Positions 17,888 through 28,136 are shown, counted from the stretch's first letter. The stretch is 55,678 bases of DNA from JANJWP01 sp964540725 (GCA_964540725.1 CAZINU010000006.1:1-55678); one strand, 5' to 3'. The notes: generated by a model not told the origin, from the sequence alone. A program made the numbers and translations.

Positions 17888-18715
17888 TTATGACCGAATA
17901 TCCGAAGTTTCGATTCCGTAAAACCGCATCGAATTCTCCCAAATCGCCCGCTCGACGGCTTCGACCGGCTCGTTCCTGAGGAATGCGAGGCATTCGAGAA
18001 CGTACCGGGTATTCGCGCTTTCGTTCACCGTTCCCCGGACGGCTTGCGGCGCGAGGAACGGCGCATCGGTTTCGAGGAGAATCCGGTCGATCGGAAGCGC
18101 TTTCGCGGCCTCTTGGACGCTCGTGGCGTTTTTGTAGGTAAGGATGCCAGAAAAACCGAACATGGCGCCGGAAAATTCGTCCGAAACTATTTGGGCGAAG
18201 GTCGCGTTCTCGCTGTAGCAATGGAGGACGAACCGTTCGGGGCGTTCTTTCCGAAGCGTTTCGAGGAGCGCGTCGGCGGAATCGCGGGTATGGATGACGA
18301 GGGGGAGGGCGTGTCTTTTCGCGAGGGAAATCTGGGCTTCGAGGGCGAGTTTTTGTCGGATTTTTTGAATGTCGGCGATTTCCGGATCGCTCGAGAGGTG
18401 GTGGAAATCCCATCCGGTTTCACCCACGGCGACGACGGTTTCGCGATTCGCGAGGAAGACCGATTCGAGTTCGCCGAGCTCGGAAGCGAGATGGTATTCG
18501 TCCATCTCCTGGGCTTCGGTTGGATGAAGTCCGACGGTTGCCCGATAAGCGACCAGATGCCGCTTCGCCAATTCGACCGCTTCGCGCGAAGTTTTCGCGT
18601 CGCACCCGATTTGGACCGCGAACGCCACGCCGCGTTCCGACATGTTCGAAAGGATGTCGTCCTCCCGAATCTTTAGGGAATCGAAGTACGCGTGGGTGTG
18701 GGTATCGAAAATCAT
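17888..18715 (-). CDS. tatD: TatD family metal-dependent DNase
   Basis: TIM-barrel metal-dependent hydrolase; the family shows 3'-5' exonuclease activity and roles in DNA repair and quality control. 275 residues, typical. Metal ligands are visible: N-terminal MIFDTHTHAYFDSL, GETGWDFHH, LVIHTRDSAD, FVLHCYSEN and RILLETDAPFLAP. Start at 18715 is where homology begins, and overlaps by divergence the control region of the next gene. UAA stop. Confidence 0.94.
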   Translation of the reverse strand: MIFDTHTHAYFDSLKIREDDILSNMSERGVAFAVQIGCDAKTSREAVELAKRHLVAYRATVGLHPTEAQEMDEYHLASELGELESVFLANRETVVAVGETGWDFHHLSSDPEIADIQKIRQKLALEAQISLAKRHALPLVIHTRDSADALLETLRKERPERFVLHCYSENATFAQIVSDEFSGAMFGFSGILTYKNATSVQEAAKALPIDRILLETDAPFLAPQAVRGTVNESANTRYVLECLAFLRNEPVEAVERAIWENSMRFYGIETSDIRS

Positions 18716-18736
18716 GGACGTGAGAATATCCGCTTT

Positions 18737-18765
18737 TTGACAGCATACAAGGGAAAAGGTAGAAT
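18737..18765 (+). promoter_or_regulatory. near-consensus promoter
   Basis: TTGACA (18737-18742), 17-bp spacer, TAGAAT (18760-18765). Predicted start about 18772 leaves only a 7-nt leader before the ATG at 18779; the upstream ATG at 18764 lies inside the -10 box and is unlikely to be used. Confidence 0.75.
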
Positions 18766-18778
18766 GGGAAAAATCCCT

Positions 18779-19825
18779 ATGAACGCCCAGAATCCCCGCC
18801 AATTCCCCCGCCCGTCGGACATTATCACCCTCAAGCCGGGGGATTACACGGTCGTGCCCGAAGCCGGTCCCATTCCGGACGACGTCTTTACGGTCTTCCA
18901 AGCGACGAAACGCCGGATGGAGGCTTCGATCGGACAGCGGATCGATTTGGAAACGGACGAGGGTCGCGGATTGTACAATTCCGCCGTTTTTAAGGCGATT
19001 CTCGATACGATCCAGTTCGATATCGACGCTCCCCGAACCCCGCCTTCGGTTCGCAAGCCCGCCCGCGATTGTATCGAAACGGTTCGCGGCAATTTCCCCA
19101 TGCAACCGAAACGGGCCCTTTCGTACGCTTTCGAGAGGACGGGTTTCACCTTGGTCGAATCCTTGTACGAATGCGGATATGCGGAATCGTCGGAAGGGGC
19201 GAAGAAAAACGTCGAACAGCTTGAAAATCTCGCGAGGGCCCTCGGTCTCCCCGAAACGCTCGACGATTGGAAGCGGAACGCCCTGCGTTTTATGGGAAGC
19301 CTCCGGCGTTTCGTCGACCATCTCGGACGCCCCGACGAGGAAGCCCATGGGGCCGCGAGCCGATTCCTGGAACTGCTCTCGCTGGGGGAATGGCGTCCGG
19401 ACACTCCCATCGGACCCCACCGGGAAACGGCGCTCTTCCTGATTCTCCGGTCGATGGCCGATCCGAGGAATCAGGCGGCGGCGGTTTCCGCGTTCCGCAT
19501 TCTACGGGAAGACATCCTGTCCGTTCCGGGTCCGGACGGAAGCCTCTTCGTTTCCAATCCGTACCTTCGCGATTCTTTCGGCAGAACGGTGCGGGACGCC
19601 ATGCTTGCCCGAACCGAAGCGATCGTCGGAGTTTCGAAAATTCCGAAAGCCCGCGTCGCCGATTCTTTCCGTCTCGCGAATTTCTCCCTCATGGAAGCGG
19701 AAAACGATTTCCGTCTCGCGGCGGACTTGTCGAACCGGTTGGAAACGCCGGGAGAACGCCTGGCCAGAGGACGGGTGGACCGTTCGTACGGACCGTACGG
19801 CGCCCGTCTCGGGGACGTCGGATAA
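18779..19825 (+). CDS. hypothetical protein, 348 aa
   Basis: Not recognised. Predominantly helical soluble protein, no signal peptide and no membrane segment, many charged residues, ending in a polar Arg/Gly/Tyr tail. The start MNAQNPRQFPRPSD is chosen from the promoter position. Ends in UAA 12 nt before the nth ATG, so the two genes are probably cotranscribed; a DNA-related role is possible from this context only. Confidence 0.75.
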   Translation: MNAQNPRQFPRPSDIITLKPGDYTVVPEAGPIPDDVFTVFQATKRRMEASIGQRIDLETDEGRGLYNSAVFKAILDTIQFDIDAPRTPPSVRKPARDCIETVRGNFPMQPKRALSYAFERTGFTLVESLYECGYAESSEGAKKNVEQLENLARALGLPETLDDWKRNALRFMGSLRRFVDHLGRPDEEAHGAASRFLELLSLGEWRPDTPIGPHRETALFLILRSMADPRNQAAAVSAFRILREDILSVPGPDGSLFVSNPYLRDSFGRTVRDAMLARTEAIVGVSKIPKARVADSFRLANFSLMEAENDFRLAADLSNRLETPGERLARGRVDRSYGPYGARLGDVG

Positions 19826-19837
19826 TCCCTTGCGCGC

Positions 19838-20488
19838 ATGTCCCGAATCCGTTTCGTACCGCCTTCGGACATCCTGCCCGCTATCATGGCGGAATTTTCC
19901 GGTTGGCCGAAATCGGAACTCGCGTTCGAGACGCCGTTCCAATTTCTCGTTGCCGTGATTCTGTCCGCACAAACGACGGACAAGCAAGTGAACAAGGTTA
20001 CGCCCCCGTACTTTTCGAAGGTCCGTGTTCCCGGGGACGCTTTGAAATTCTCCCCAGAAGAGACCGAACGCCTCCTTTCCGGCGTGAATTACTATAAAAC
20101 GAAGGCCAAACACGTGCGAGCCGCCGCGGAAAAACTCGTTTCCGACTTCGGTTCGGAGATTCCTTCCGACCTCGAATCGATTCGCAGTCTTCCCGGCGTG
20201 GGCGTAAAGACCGCGAAGGTCGTGCTTTCGGTATTGTACGACGCGCCGTACGTCGGGGTGGATACGCACGTCCACCGGGTATTGAATCGCGTCGGGGTCG
20301 TGCGTACGAAAACGCCGGAGGAGACCGATTGGCGAATCGAAGCGCTGTTCTCGAAGGCGGAAAAGATCGGCTCGCACCATCCCCTTGTCCTCTTCGGCCG
20401 ATACCGGTGCACGGCGCGGAACCCGAAGTGTCGGGGGTGCCCCGTATGGAAGAGTTGCCGGTGGAAGGGGAAGGGGGATTTCGAATAG
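19838..20488 (+). CDS. nth: endonuclease III
   Basis: Bifunctional DNA glycosylase/AP lyase removing oxidised pyrimidines in base-excision repair. 216 residues. Helix-hairpin-helix LPGVGVKTAKVVLS carries the catalytic Lys, and the catalytic Asp is in VDTHVHRVLNRVG. The C-terminal [4Fe-4S] site is C-x6-C-x2-C-x5-C (CTARNPKCRGCPVWKSC). N-terminal FETPFQFLVAVILSAQTTDK is typical. Follows the preceding gene closely; terminator downstream at 20588. UAG stop. Confidence 0.96.
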   Translation: MSRIRFVPPSDILPAIMAEFSGWPKSELAFETPFQFLVAVILSAQTTDKQVNKVTPPYFSKVRVPGDALKFSPEETERLLSGVNYYKTKAKHVRAAAEKLVSDFGSEIPSDLESIRSLPGVGVKTAKVVLSVLYDAPYVGVDTHVHRVLNRVGVVRTKTPEETDWRIEALFSKAEKIGSHHPLVLFGRYRCTARNPKCRGCPVWKSCRWKGKGDFE

Positions 20489-20587
20489 TCCGTCCGCACG
20501 TTTGCCGGGGGAATCTCGGATTCCTTTGCGAATCGCAAGCGCAAACGGGCATTCGAAGTCGTGTCCTCGGAAATTTTAGCACGAAAA

Positions 20588-20617
20588 ACCCGCTTCCGAA
20601 GAAGCGGGCGTTTTTTG
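20588..20617. terminator. bidirectional terminator (nth / ncRNA)
   Basis: CCCGCTTC / GAAGCGGG around a GAA-rich loop with TTTTTT on the plus strand and TTTTT on the minus strand. It can end both nth and the minus-strand RNA at 20618-20962. Confidence 0.85.
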
Positions 20618-20962
20618 AGGGTTCCGGTACTGCACGACGAACCCCGGTAAGGGCCGTCGTGCGTTCGGAAACGCGTACGTTCAGGGTTCGTACGCTCCCA
20701 CGTGCCGTTTCATTAACCGTTCGGATCGGGTACGACGCGAGCGCCGCGTCGTATGGCAAAAGGCGGTTTCCCGGGAGGGAACGCATCCGAATGGCAACGG
20801 CTTGAGGTGAGGGACCCCCGTTGGTCCCCCCTCCGTACGGTGTGGTAAATCGCGGTTTTTTACGCGATATCCGTACGATCGTGGCACGGGTCGGGTGCCA
20901 CGCGATCGCCTGCGTACGCGATCGGTCGAGGGGCGCCAGGAAATAACGCCTTCGACGGAACC
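20618..20962 (-). ncRNA. unassigned highly structured RNA, about 345 nt
   Basis: The 506-nt gap after nth has no convincing protein gene but contains many stable hairpins, consistent with an RNA read on the minus strand from a clear promoter (20965-20992) to the terminator at 20617. Its ends pair: GGTTCCG near 20962 with CGGAACC near 20620. Internal stems include GTGGCAC/GTGCCAC, TACGACGCG/CGCGTCGTA, GCACGACG/CGTCGTGC, GCGTACG/CGTACGC, and a long-range 10-bp pair ATTCGGAT-region with ATCCGAA-region enclosing two hairpins. I looked for RNase P (GAGGAAAGTCC), tmRNA (terminal T-arm, tag ORF with stop) and SRP (GGAAGGAAGC-type loop) signatures and found none. Identity unknown. Confidence 0.6.
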
Positions 20963-20964
20963 GG

Positions 20965-20992
20965 AGTATAGGCGATTTTCGATTTCGTCAAG
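20965..20992 (-). promoter_or_regulatory. promoter of the structured RNA
   Basis: Minus-strand CTTGAC (20992-20987), 16-bp spacer, T-A-T-A-C-T (20970-20965). The -35 lies just outside the stop codon of the 20995-21393 gene. Confidence 0.7.
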
Positions 20993-20994
20993 AC

Positions 20995-21393
20995 CTACCT
21001 CCGCAAGATCGAGCGAAGCACCCGCTCGTACGCGTCGGCGTCCCGCTCGATGCCGCTCCCCGGAGTTTCGAGATCGTGCACGATACGGTTGCGGATTTTG
21101 TGAAGGCGCCAAATTTCGTCGAGCTTTCCGCGGAGGACGGCCGGTTCCGATTTCAACTTCTCCCCGAGCGTTCCGCCGTAGTTCAGGCTCGCGAGGGCGT
21201 GGTCGAGAATCTTGTCGTAGGCGACGATCCGCTCCGCCGCGGTCTTTCTCGAAACCTCTTCCATTTTTCCGAGGAACCGCCGTATGTCGCGCTCCGAAAA
21301 CCGCCGCTTCTTTCCGAAACGGAAAACCGCGATTCCGGCGAGGACGATAATGGTCGCGAAGGCCGCGACGACGAGGGAAAAAACGTCGTTCAT
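20995..21393 (-). CDS. membrane-anchored protein with HEPN-like RNxxxH motif
   Basis: 132 residues. One N-terminal transmembrane helix (VFSLVVAAFATIIVLAGIAV) is followed by a basic stretch and a helical domain of about 95 residues containing KIRNRIVHDLE, an R-N-x3-H pattern like HEPN and DUF4145-type domains. HEPN proteins are often ribonucleases or nucleotide-binding partners; activity here is not shown. Start at 21393 is set by a TATATT -10 box only 6 nt upstream, implying a leaderless mRNA. UAG stop. Confidence 0.75.
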   Translation of the reverse strand: MNDVFSLVVAAFATIIVLAGIAVFRFGKKRRFSERDIRRFLGKMEEVSRKTAAERIVAYDKILDHALASLNYGGTLGEKLKSEPAVLRGKLDEIWRLHKIRNRIVHDLETPGSGIERDADAYERVLRSILRR

Positions 21394-21399
21394 GGAGCG

Positions 21400-21405
21400 A
21401 ATATA
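21400..21405 (-). promoter_or_regulatory. -10 element, leaderless start
   Basis: TATATT on the minus strand with 6 nt to the ATG at 21393. Confidence 0.5.
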
Positions 21406-21515
21406 CCGGAAGGCCGGAGAAAATCCAGTCTTTCCGACTTCGTGCCGGAAGGGTTTCGGATACAATGAGGCGGTTTCGGACGCGATTTCCGAACGGCGAC
21501 CGTCATCCTCCAGGC

Positions 21516-23024
21516 ATGCGAATTCGAACTGCCCCGATCCTTCTTTCCGCGCTTGTGGCGGCGGTTTCGATTTCGACGTCGTTCGCGCACCCGCTCGACG
21601 TATCCTCCACGTCCTTGACGGTAACGCGTTCGACCGTTTCGGCCATGACGCTCTTGCATCCCGCCGAAGTCGAACGCATTCTCGGCATGCGGGGAATTTC
21701 CATGCGTTCGGTAACGTATGGCGACTACTATTCGAAAAAATCGTACGTATTCGACTATCTTCGCGGGAGGGTGTCCGTTTCCTCTCACGGCGCGGCCTGC
21801 CCGGCCTCCGGGTTCGAAACCCGCGACCGGACGGTCGACGAGATCTTTTCCGAAGGGTTTCCGGTTTCGTATCGTTTCGATTGCGCGTCGGACGTTCGAA
21901 ACCTCTCGGTATCGATTCGGATTTTCGACGACATTCCGCTCCAGACGAACCGACTGACGGTCTTCGGCCCGAACGGCGAACGCTTGGCGTACAAGGTGTT
22001 GACGCCCGCGATTTCCGAATTTTCCTACGATTTCGCCCGACCGCCCGAAGCCGCGACCGATTCCGATTCCGACGGACTGCCCGACGAAGAGGAGCGGGCG
22101 TACCGAACCGACGCGAAGAATCCGGATACCGACGGCGACGGGTATGCCGACGGCGAGGAAGTGAATGGCGGATGGAGCCCCTCGTCGCCGGACGTCTGAC
22201 CGGGGCAAGCGTACCGGGAAGCGCGCCCGTGGAAGCCTTCCGGCGATACCGGATCTTCCGGCCAAACCGCCCCCGACCGGTATGCCGCCCCGGCTCCGCT
22301 TTTGGACGCTTCGCCCGGAAACGACGCTTTCAAACGGGTTTTGAAATCGATCGCTTCGTTCGTCGAAACTCCCGATTCCCAGGGGTTTCGGACGCTTTTT
22401 TTCCTCGTCGTCGCCCTCGGGTTCGCGCACGCCATCGGACCCGGCCATTCCAAGGCGCTTCTGGCCTCGGCCGTCCTGGACCGGGGGAGGGGGTTCCTTT
22501 CCGGACTCGTTCTCGCCCTCGTTTTTACCGTGACCCATCTGGCGGACGTGGTGCTGCTCGTACTGCTTTCGAAGTACGTGCTATCCGCGTACGACGTATC
22601 GTCGCACCTTTCGCTTTTGCAAAGAACCGGAGCGGGGCTCCTCGCCGTCGTGGCTTCCTTTTTGGCATACCGCGCGTTTTTCCGACCGACCGCTTCCGAG
22701 CGGGCCGAGACAGTTTCGAAACCTTCCAATCGGATCGGGGCGTCCGACGTCGCGCTCGGGCTTCTTGCCGGTCTGGCCCCGTGCGCGTTCGGATGGTCCA
22801 TCTTCCTCGTGCTTTTTTCGCTCGGAAAAACCGAGTGGGCCTTGCCACTCCTGTTCGCCCTCGGAATCGGCATTTTCGCCTGCCTGCTCCTCGTCCTTTT
22901 GGCGACGTACTTCCTTCGGCAGCGGGCTTTTTCGTTCGCGCCGGGACTCGCGCGGGCGTCTTCGAAGATTTCCGCTTCGTTCCTGCTCGTCGTAGCGGGA
23001 TTCTCCGTTTGGAACGTTTGGTAG
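21516..23024 (+). CDS. secreted Ca-binding domain fused to NicO-family metal transporter
   Basis: 502 residues with one UGA (22197-22199). Signal peptide MRIRTAPILLSALVAAVSIS..SFAHP, then an extracytoplasmic domain to about residue 190 with a Cys pair. Thrombospondin-type-3/EF-hand-like calcium repeats follow (DSDSDGLPDEEERAYRTDA, then NPDTDGDGYADGEE). After a Pro/Ala linker comes a multi-helix membrane domain from about residue 275, carrying the NicO/RcnA signature HAIGPGHSKALLASAVLDRG and later LLAGLAPCAFGWSIF. Inferred role: transition-metal (Ni/Co-type) export or uptake with a metal-sensing periplasmic head. Both halves are each typical, so UGA = Gly joins them; under the standard code they would look like two genes. 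A TACAAT -10 box is at 21461-21466. UAG stop. Confidence 0.85.
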
Positions 23025-23052
23025 TTGACTCTTTATTTTAAGTAAGTATAAA
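23025..23052 (+). promoter_or_regulatory. promoter of the DUF1800-DUF1501 gene
   Basis: TTGACT (23025-23030), immediately after the NicO-gene stop, 16-bp spacer, TATAAA (23047-23052). Leader of about 65 nt, long for this window. Confidence 0.7.
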
Positions 23053-23123
23053 TCTCGAAAAGAAGGAAAAACCAATACGAAATCCGAAGCAAAAACCTCC
23101 GAAGGCTTCCTACCGGTTTTTCC

Positions 23124-26100
23124 ATGAAAACGCTCCTTCGCCGCCTTGCGGCCGTTACCCTCGCACTCCTGCTTCCTTCCGGGCAAATCGTTCCGGCATT
23201 CGCCGTAAGCACCGACGGCACCGCGGCGAATTGGACCCGCGAAAAGGCCGAACACCTCGCCCGGAAAGCGCTCTTCGCCGCGACTCCGGCCATGGTGGAT
23301 TCGCTCTACTCGGCCGGAAGCGCTTCCGCCGCCGCCGCGCTCTTGTTTCCGGATGCGAACGGCCCCGACCGAACGCTCTTCGACGCGGAAATTTCGAACC
23401 TGACCGCAAGCGGGTTCAACTGGGGAGACGGCGGACACATGAACCGCCTCTACCACTACCGGCTCGCCCGCGACCCGTACGAAGCGAAGGCCAAACTCTC
23501 GCTGTTGTTCGAGGATATTTTTTCGGTCAATAACGGGTCGAACATTTCCTACCGCGACGTCAAAGACCTTCACGACCTCCTGTTTCGGGAATCGCTCGGC
23601 AATTATAAGGCGATGGTGAAGAAGGTGCTCTTCAATGGCGTGTCGGGCGATTACGCCGAGGGAAAGTTCCTCGACCTGCTCGACCAGTCCGACAAGCGGT
23701 ATCCGAACGAGAACTACGCCCGGGAACTCCTCCAATTGTTCCTTATGGGCGAATACGAGCCGGGCGAATCGAAAGAAAACGGCGATCCGAGGAATTACGA
23801 AGAAACCGACGTCGCCGCCCTCGCGAAAATCCTGACGGGATTCCGCAGCGACCCGAACACGCACGTCGTCACGTACGATCCGGCGTACCACAACACCTCC
23901 ACCGGCGTCGTCTTCCTTTCCGGAAGCGCGAACGACGCCTTTCCCTTTTACGATTCCGCTTCCGGAACCCTCGATTTGGGACTCATGGACGATTCCGTCC
24001 TCGGAAACAACGGACTCGCGGACAATACGATCGACTACGTCTTTTCGAAGCGCGCCACCGAAATATCCCTCTTCGTGGCCGACCGGCTGTTCCGGTTCTA
24101 CGTCCATAACGACCCTACTCGCGGACAGCTCGACGCCCTCGCGTCGGTTCTCCGTTCGAATTCCTTCGAACTCTTGCCGACCATTCGGTTTCTGCTCGCT
24201 TCCGACGCGCCGTATTCCGACGCTTCGATGAACGCCGTCACGTATAAGAATCCCGTAGAACTGACCGTCGGAACCCTCAAACTCCTCCATGCGGGCGATT
24301 CGTCGATCGACCCGCTCCTTTCGGATACCTCGCTCCTTTCCCGATTCAATTGGACGCCCTATTTTGCGGGAAGCGTCTTCGGTCGCGACGGCTTCGACGA
24401 CAACGCGAAGTGGTATTCGACCTATCTCCAGAACCAATGGATCAGCTACGCGAACCGTATCGCGTATTCTACGGCCACCGGTTCTTTCGACCTTTCGCAG
24501 TTCGTTCCGCCCCTTTCCGTTTCGGTGACGTGAGCCGTTTCGGTTTCGACGTCGGCGTCGAATTCGTATTCGGGTTCGGTCGCGTTCCTTTCCGGCAGCT
24601 TCGACGTCACGCCGGCGCTCGACGGTTCCGGCGCGCTCGAAACCCTCGCGTTCGGGCCGCTTTCCCTCCGGCTTCCGAATTTCGACCTCCAAACCGCTTC
24701 GGGAACGCTGTCGGTCACGTCGGGAACCTACGATCCGGTGGCGCGAACGCTCTCGGTTTCGGCCGGATCGTTCGCGCAGTCGGTCGGCTCGGGCGGAACC
24801 TTCGCGGTTTCGAACGGGCTTTTCGAGGTCGATCCCGCTTCGGTTCTCGAACGCGGCGCGCTGCCCTCGGAACTCATCGACCGCATGGAGGCGAAGCTCC
24901 TGCTCGGCAGGCGCCTGCCCTCCGACGTCCGGACTCGCATGGAAACGTTCCTGACGACCGACGAATCGGGAAATCCGACCCCGTTCCGTCCGGGCGACGC
25001 CGCGTACCAACGGAAGAAGGTGCGCTCGCTTCTCGCCATGGTGCTCGCGCAGCCCGAATTCGTCCTGCAAACCGGGTACGACGTTCCCGCGTCCGCTCCG
25101 GGATCGGGCAATTCGTCGCCGGTATCGAACGCTTCGGGCAAGCTCCTTATCGTCGAGCTCGGCGGCGGATACGACTGGCTCCACGGCATCATTCCCAAAG
25201 ACGAATACGCCGAATATGTCTCGAAACGTACCCTCGCTTCGGGGAGCGGCATCGCCCTCGATACGGGGCGGCTGACCGATTTGGGCGATTTCTACATGAA
25301 TAACGCCATCGCCTACGCGTCCGGCGGAACGGCCCCCTCGTTCAAGGCGCTCTTCGATTCGGGCAACCTGAAGATTTTCAACCGGGTCGGAACGACCAAG
25401 CACTCGCGAGACCACGACGCGGCCGCCAAACAAATCGCCTCGTATTCGAACGTAACCGATGCCGAAGCCGACGGCGTCTTCGGGCGTCTCGTGAAGGATT
25501 CCGGAAATTCGACCGACGCCATCTCGCTCGGAAACCGGCGCCCGAACGCCTTCCGTTCCGGCCGGTACGCCAATATCGGCCCGTCGGGCGCGATTCTTTC
25601 GAATCCCTACGTTTCGACCGCCGAACGCGACGCCGAACTTACGGCCGTCCGCGATATCGCGAATTCGCGAAGTTATCCGGGAAGCGTTGCCGACCTGTTC
25701 AAGACCGCCATCGGCATCGACCAAATCGCCGCGCAGTCGAAGGCGTCCGGCGGCCCCGACGGGGCGGGGTGGGGGAACGTAAACAATCTCCGCTTCCTCG
25801 AATCGCTTCTGGACGGAAACGTCGGAAAGGCCTTCTACATGCAGGCGGACGGCGGATACGACACCCACTCCAACCAGCTCGCGGCACAGTCGAATTTCGA
25901 TCCGAACAACGTGCCGAGAGATCTGAATTACAACATCGGGAACGTCGCGGCCAACCTTTCGAATTTCTTCAACCGGGTAAAGGACCGGCACAATGTCACG
26001 ATCGTGGTCTTCTCGGAATTCGGGCGGACGATCGCGGTGAACGGCGATATCGGCACCGACCACGGACAGGGCGGGGGAATGTTCGTCCTCTCCAACGACC

Positions 26101-28064
26101 CGAACGTCCTCTCGGCGCTTCCGAATTCGACCTACGGAAACCTCTCCGTCAAGAACGCCAAGGACAACTGGCTCGGCGTGGGCATCGACTACCGCTCGGT
26201 CTACGGAAAGCTGTATTCCGCGCTTTACGGCGTATCGCCGACGTCGTACTTCACCGCGCCCGCCGACCTCGCCAAGGATACCGATACTTCGGCCGCGCGC
26301 TATTCCCTGCTTCGTCCGGAATACCGGGCGAATTCGGATTCGTCGGTCCGCGTCGACGTACGGTTCCGGGCGGAGGGGGCGAACTTCGACCCCAACCGCG
26401 CCTCGTACCTCAAGGCCTGGTACGGAACCGGAACGACGGCCCTCCGTCAGGTCAGCCAATGGCAGGTGGATAATTATTATCGAAAATCCGATGGCTCGTT
26501 CTCGCATCCGAGGGATTGGAACGCCGAACGTTCGAACTACGCCTTCGTCCTCCAAGCCTTTACGAACCAGTACGTCCCTACCGTCTATACGGGGTCCGTA
26601 CGCCTTCCCGACGTGCTTGCCGCTTCGGTGAACGAAATTTCGAGAACTTCCGACAGCGTCCTCCGGCGCTACGATTCCACGAACGTCTCCGGATATTCGC
26701 CGCTCGCGGGCGGCGGATTCCTCCTCGCGAATTCCGGAACCGGCGCGGGAATCGTCATCGAATCTTCCGGATGAGTCCGCATTTCGACCCAAACCGGCGC
26801 GACGTACGTGCGCTCGCTCACGGCTTCCGGAACGGCCGTTTGGAACGGCGGATTCCTCTTGGGCGAAACGGTGGATCCGGAAACGTTCCTTTCCTCCGAC
26901 GCGGTCGCCGTTTCCGGTTCTACGGCCCTTCGGTCGATGGGTATCGCGAAGATCGTGAAAGTGGGCGCCGACGCGCTCGGCGTGGGAATGGAACTCGACC
27001 GGAGCGTCACCCTCTCGTTCTCGGGCGTTTCGCCATCGTCGGAATACCGTATCCTCCGAAGCGAAGACGGACTCTCTTGGATCGACCAGACGGGTTCGAC
27101 CGTATTTTCCGACGCAGCCGGAAGGCTTTCGTTCGACACTTCGAATTTCTCGTACTTCGCCGCGGTATCGGCGGTTCCTCCGCCGCCCCCGACGTGTACC
27201 GTCGCCGTATCGATGGCCTCGGTAACGGACGGAACGGCGGTAACGGTTTCGTGGACGTCTTCGGGCGCGACGGCCGCCGCGCTTTCGCCCTCGGTCGGGT
27301 CGGTCGCGCTCTCCGGATCGGTTTCGGCCGTTCCGTCCGCGGGAACGGTTACGTCGTACCGGTTGGACGTCACCGGCGCGGGCGGAAGCGGCAGTTGTTC
27401 CGCGAACGTCGCGTCGGTCCCCCGGGCACCGGTCCCCACGCCTTCCCCGGGTACCGGCGGGGGCGGGGGAGGCGGCTCCGCCGCTTCGTTCGGCCGCGAT
27501 GCCTGCCCCTCGGGCGACGATTCGCCGAGCTACTACGACGGAACGTGCGGAACGCCTTCGTCCATGAAAACGGCCGTCGGGTCGGGTTCGTCGGTTCCGG
27601 CCGGTTCGAAAGGCCGAACGACGGGTACCGGAACCCTTTCCGCGAATTCGGACACGGCAGCTCCGAAGGCGGGCGTCTCCGAATCCTGGAACGTTGAATC
27701 TTTGTCATCCCGCAATTCCGGCATGTCCGGTGTCGGCACTTGGGTTGCCCCGGTTAAGCCGAAAGCGATGCCCGAAATTTCGTCCGTACTCCGCCTTCGG
27801 TCGGTCGCCCGGTCGGAGAACGGGGAAATCCCCGACGACGTCCTCCGGTTCCTCGACGCCATGGCCGCCTCGTCGGCTCGCGAAATCATCGCCCGAAACA
27901 ACGGGAATCCCCGAAAGATGGCCAAGCATTTCCACGTGGTGAAACTCCAATTGGACGCCCGGGCGAAACGGGCTCCGGAATTGTCGCAGAAGCGGGCCGT
28001 CGCGTACGTGAAATCGAAGATGGACGAGATTCTCCGCTCGTACGTGGAGCGGACCCGGCAGTAA
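23124..28064 (+). CDS. giant secreted DUF1800-DUF1501 fusion protein
   Basis: 1646 residues, read through two UGA codons (24531-24533 and 26772-26774). Signal peptide MKTLLRRLAAVTLALLLPSG. Residues about 30-465 are DUF1800-like (HMNRLYHYRLARDPYEAKAK, NENYARELLQLFLMGEYEPG, DVAALAKILTGFR). Residues about 660-1060 are DUF1501-like (LLIVELGGGYDWLHG, MQADGGYDTHSNQ, VVFSEFGRTIAVNG and a GTDHGQGG motif), a family related to sulfatase/phosphatase folds. The remainder is a Ser/Thr/Gly-rich, Pro-containing surface tail with a Cys module and a helical end. DUF1800 and DUF1501 are usually two adjacent genes of unknown function; here they form one polypeptide. Inferred envelope-associated, possibly a hydrolase of extracellular substrates. 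UAA stop. Confidence 0.88.
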
Positions 28065-28090
28065 CCGTCCGCCCGACATCCGGAGCCGAG

Positions 28091-28118
28091 TTGCCAAGCG
28101 AACGTCCGCGAGTACAAT
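28091..28118 (+). promoter_or_regulatory. prohibitin-gene promoter nested in a terminator
   Basis: TTGCCA (28091-28096), 16-bp spacer, TACAAT (28113-28118). The -10 lies in the loop of the terminator hairpin 28101-28128. Confidence 0.65.
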
Positions 28119-28136
28119 CGCGGACGTTTATCTTTT
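28101..28136 (+). terminator. terminator of the DUF1800-DUF1501 gene
   Basis: AACGTCCGCG / CGCGGACGTT with an 8-nt loop, then TATCTTTTT. Confidence 0.75.

Noticed and set aside
20329..21112. Open frames on both strands across the structured RNA region
   Set aside because: They extend as shadows of nth or lack starts and domains; the dense inverted repeats and promoter/terminator pair fit an RNA gene better.
22581..26792. Very long open frame (1403 codons) on the minus strand
   Set aside because: It is antisense to the NicO-fusion and DUF1800-DUF1501 genes, is Arg/Gly/Val-rich without any domain, and follows from GC-rich codon structure on the plus strand.
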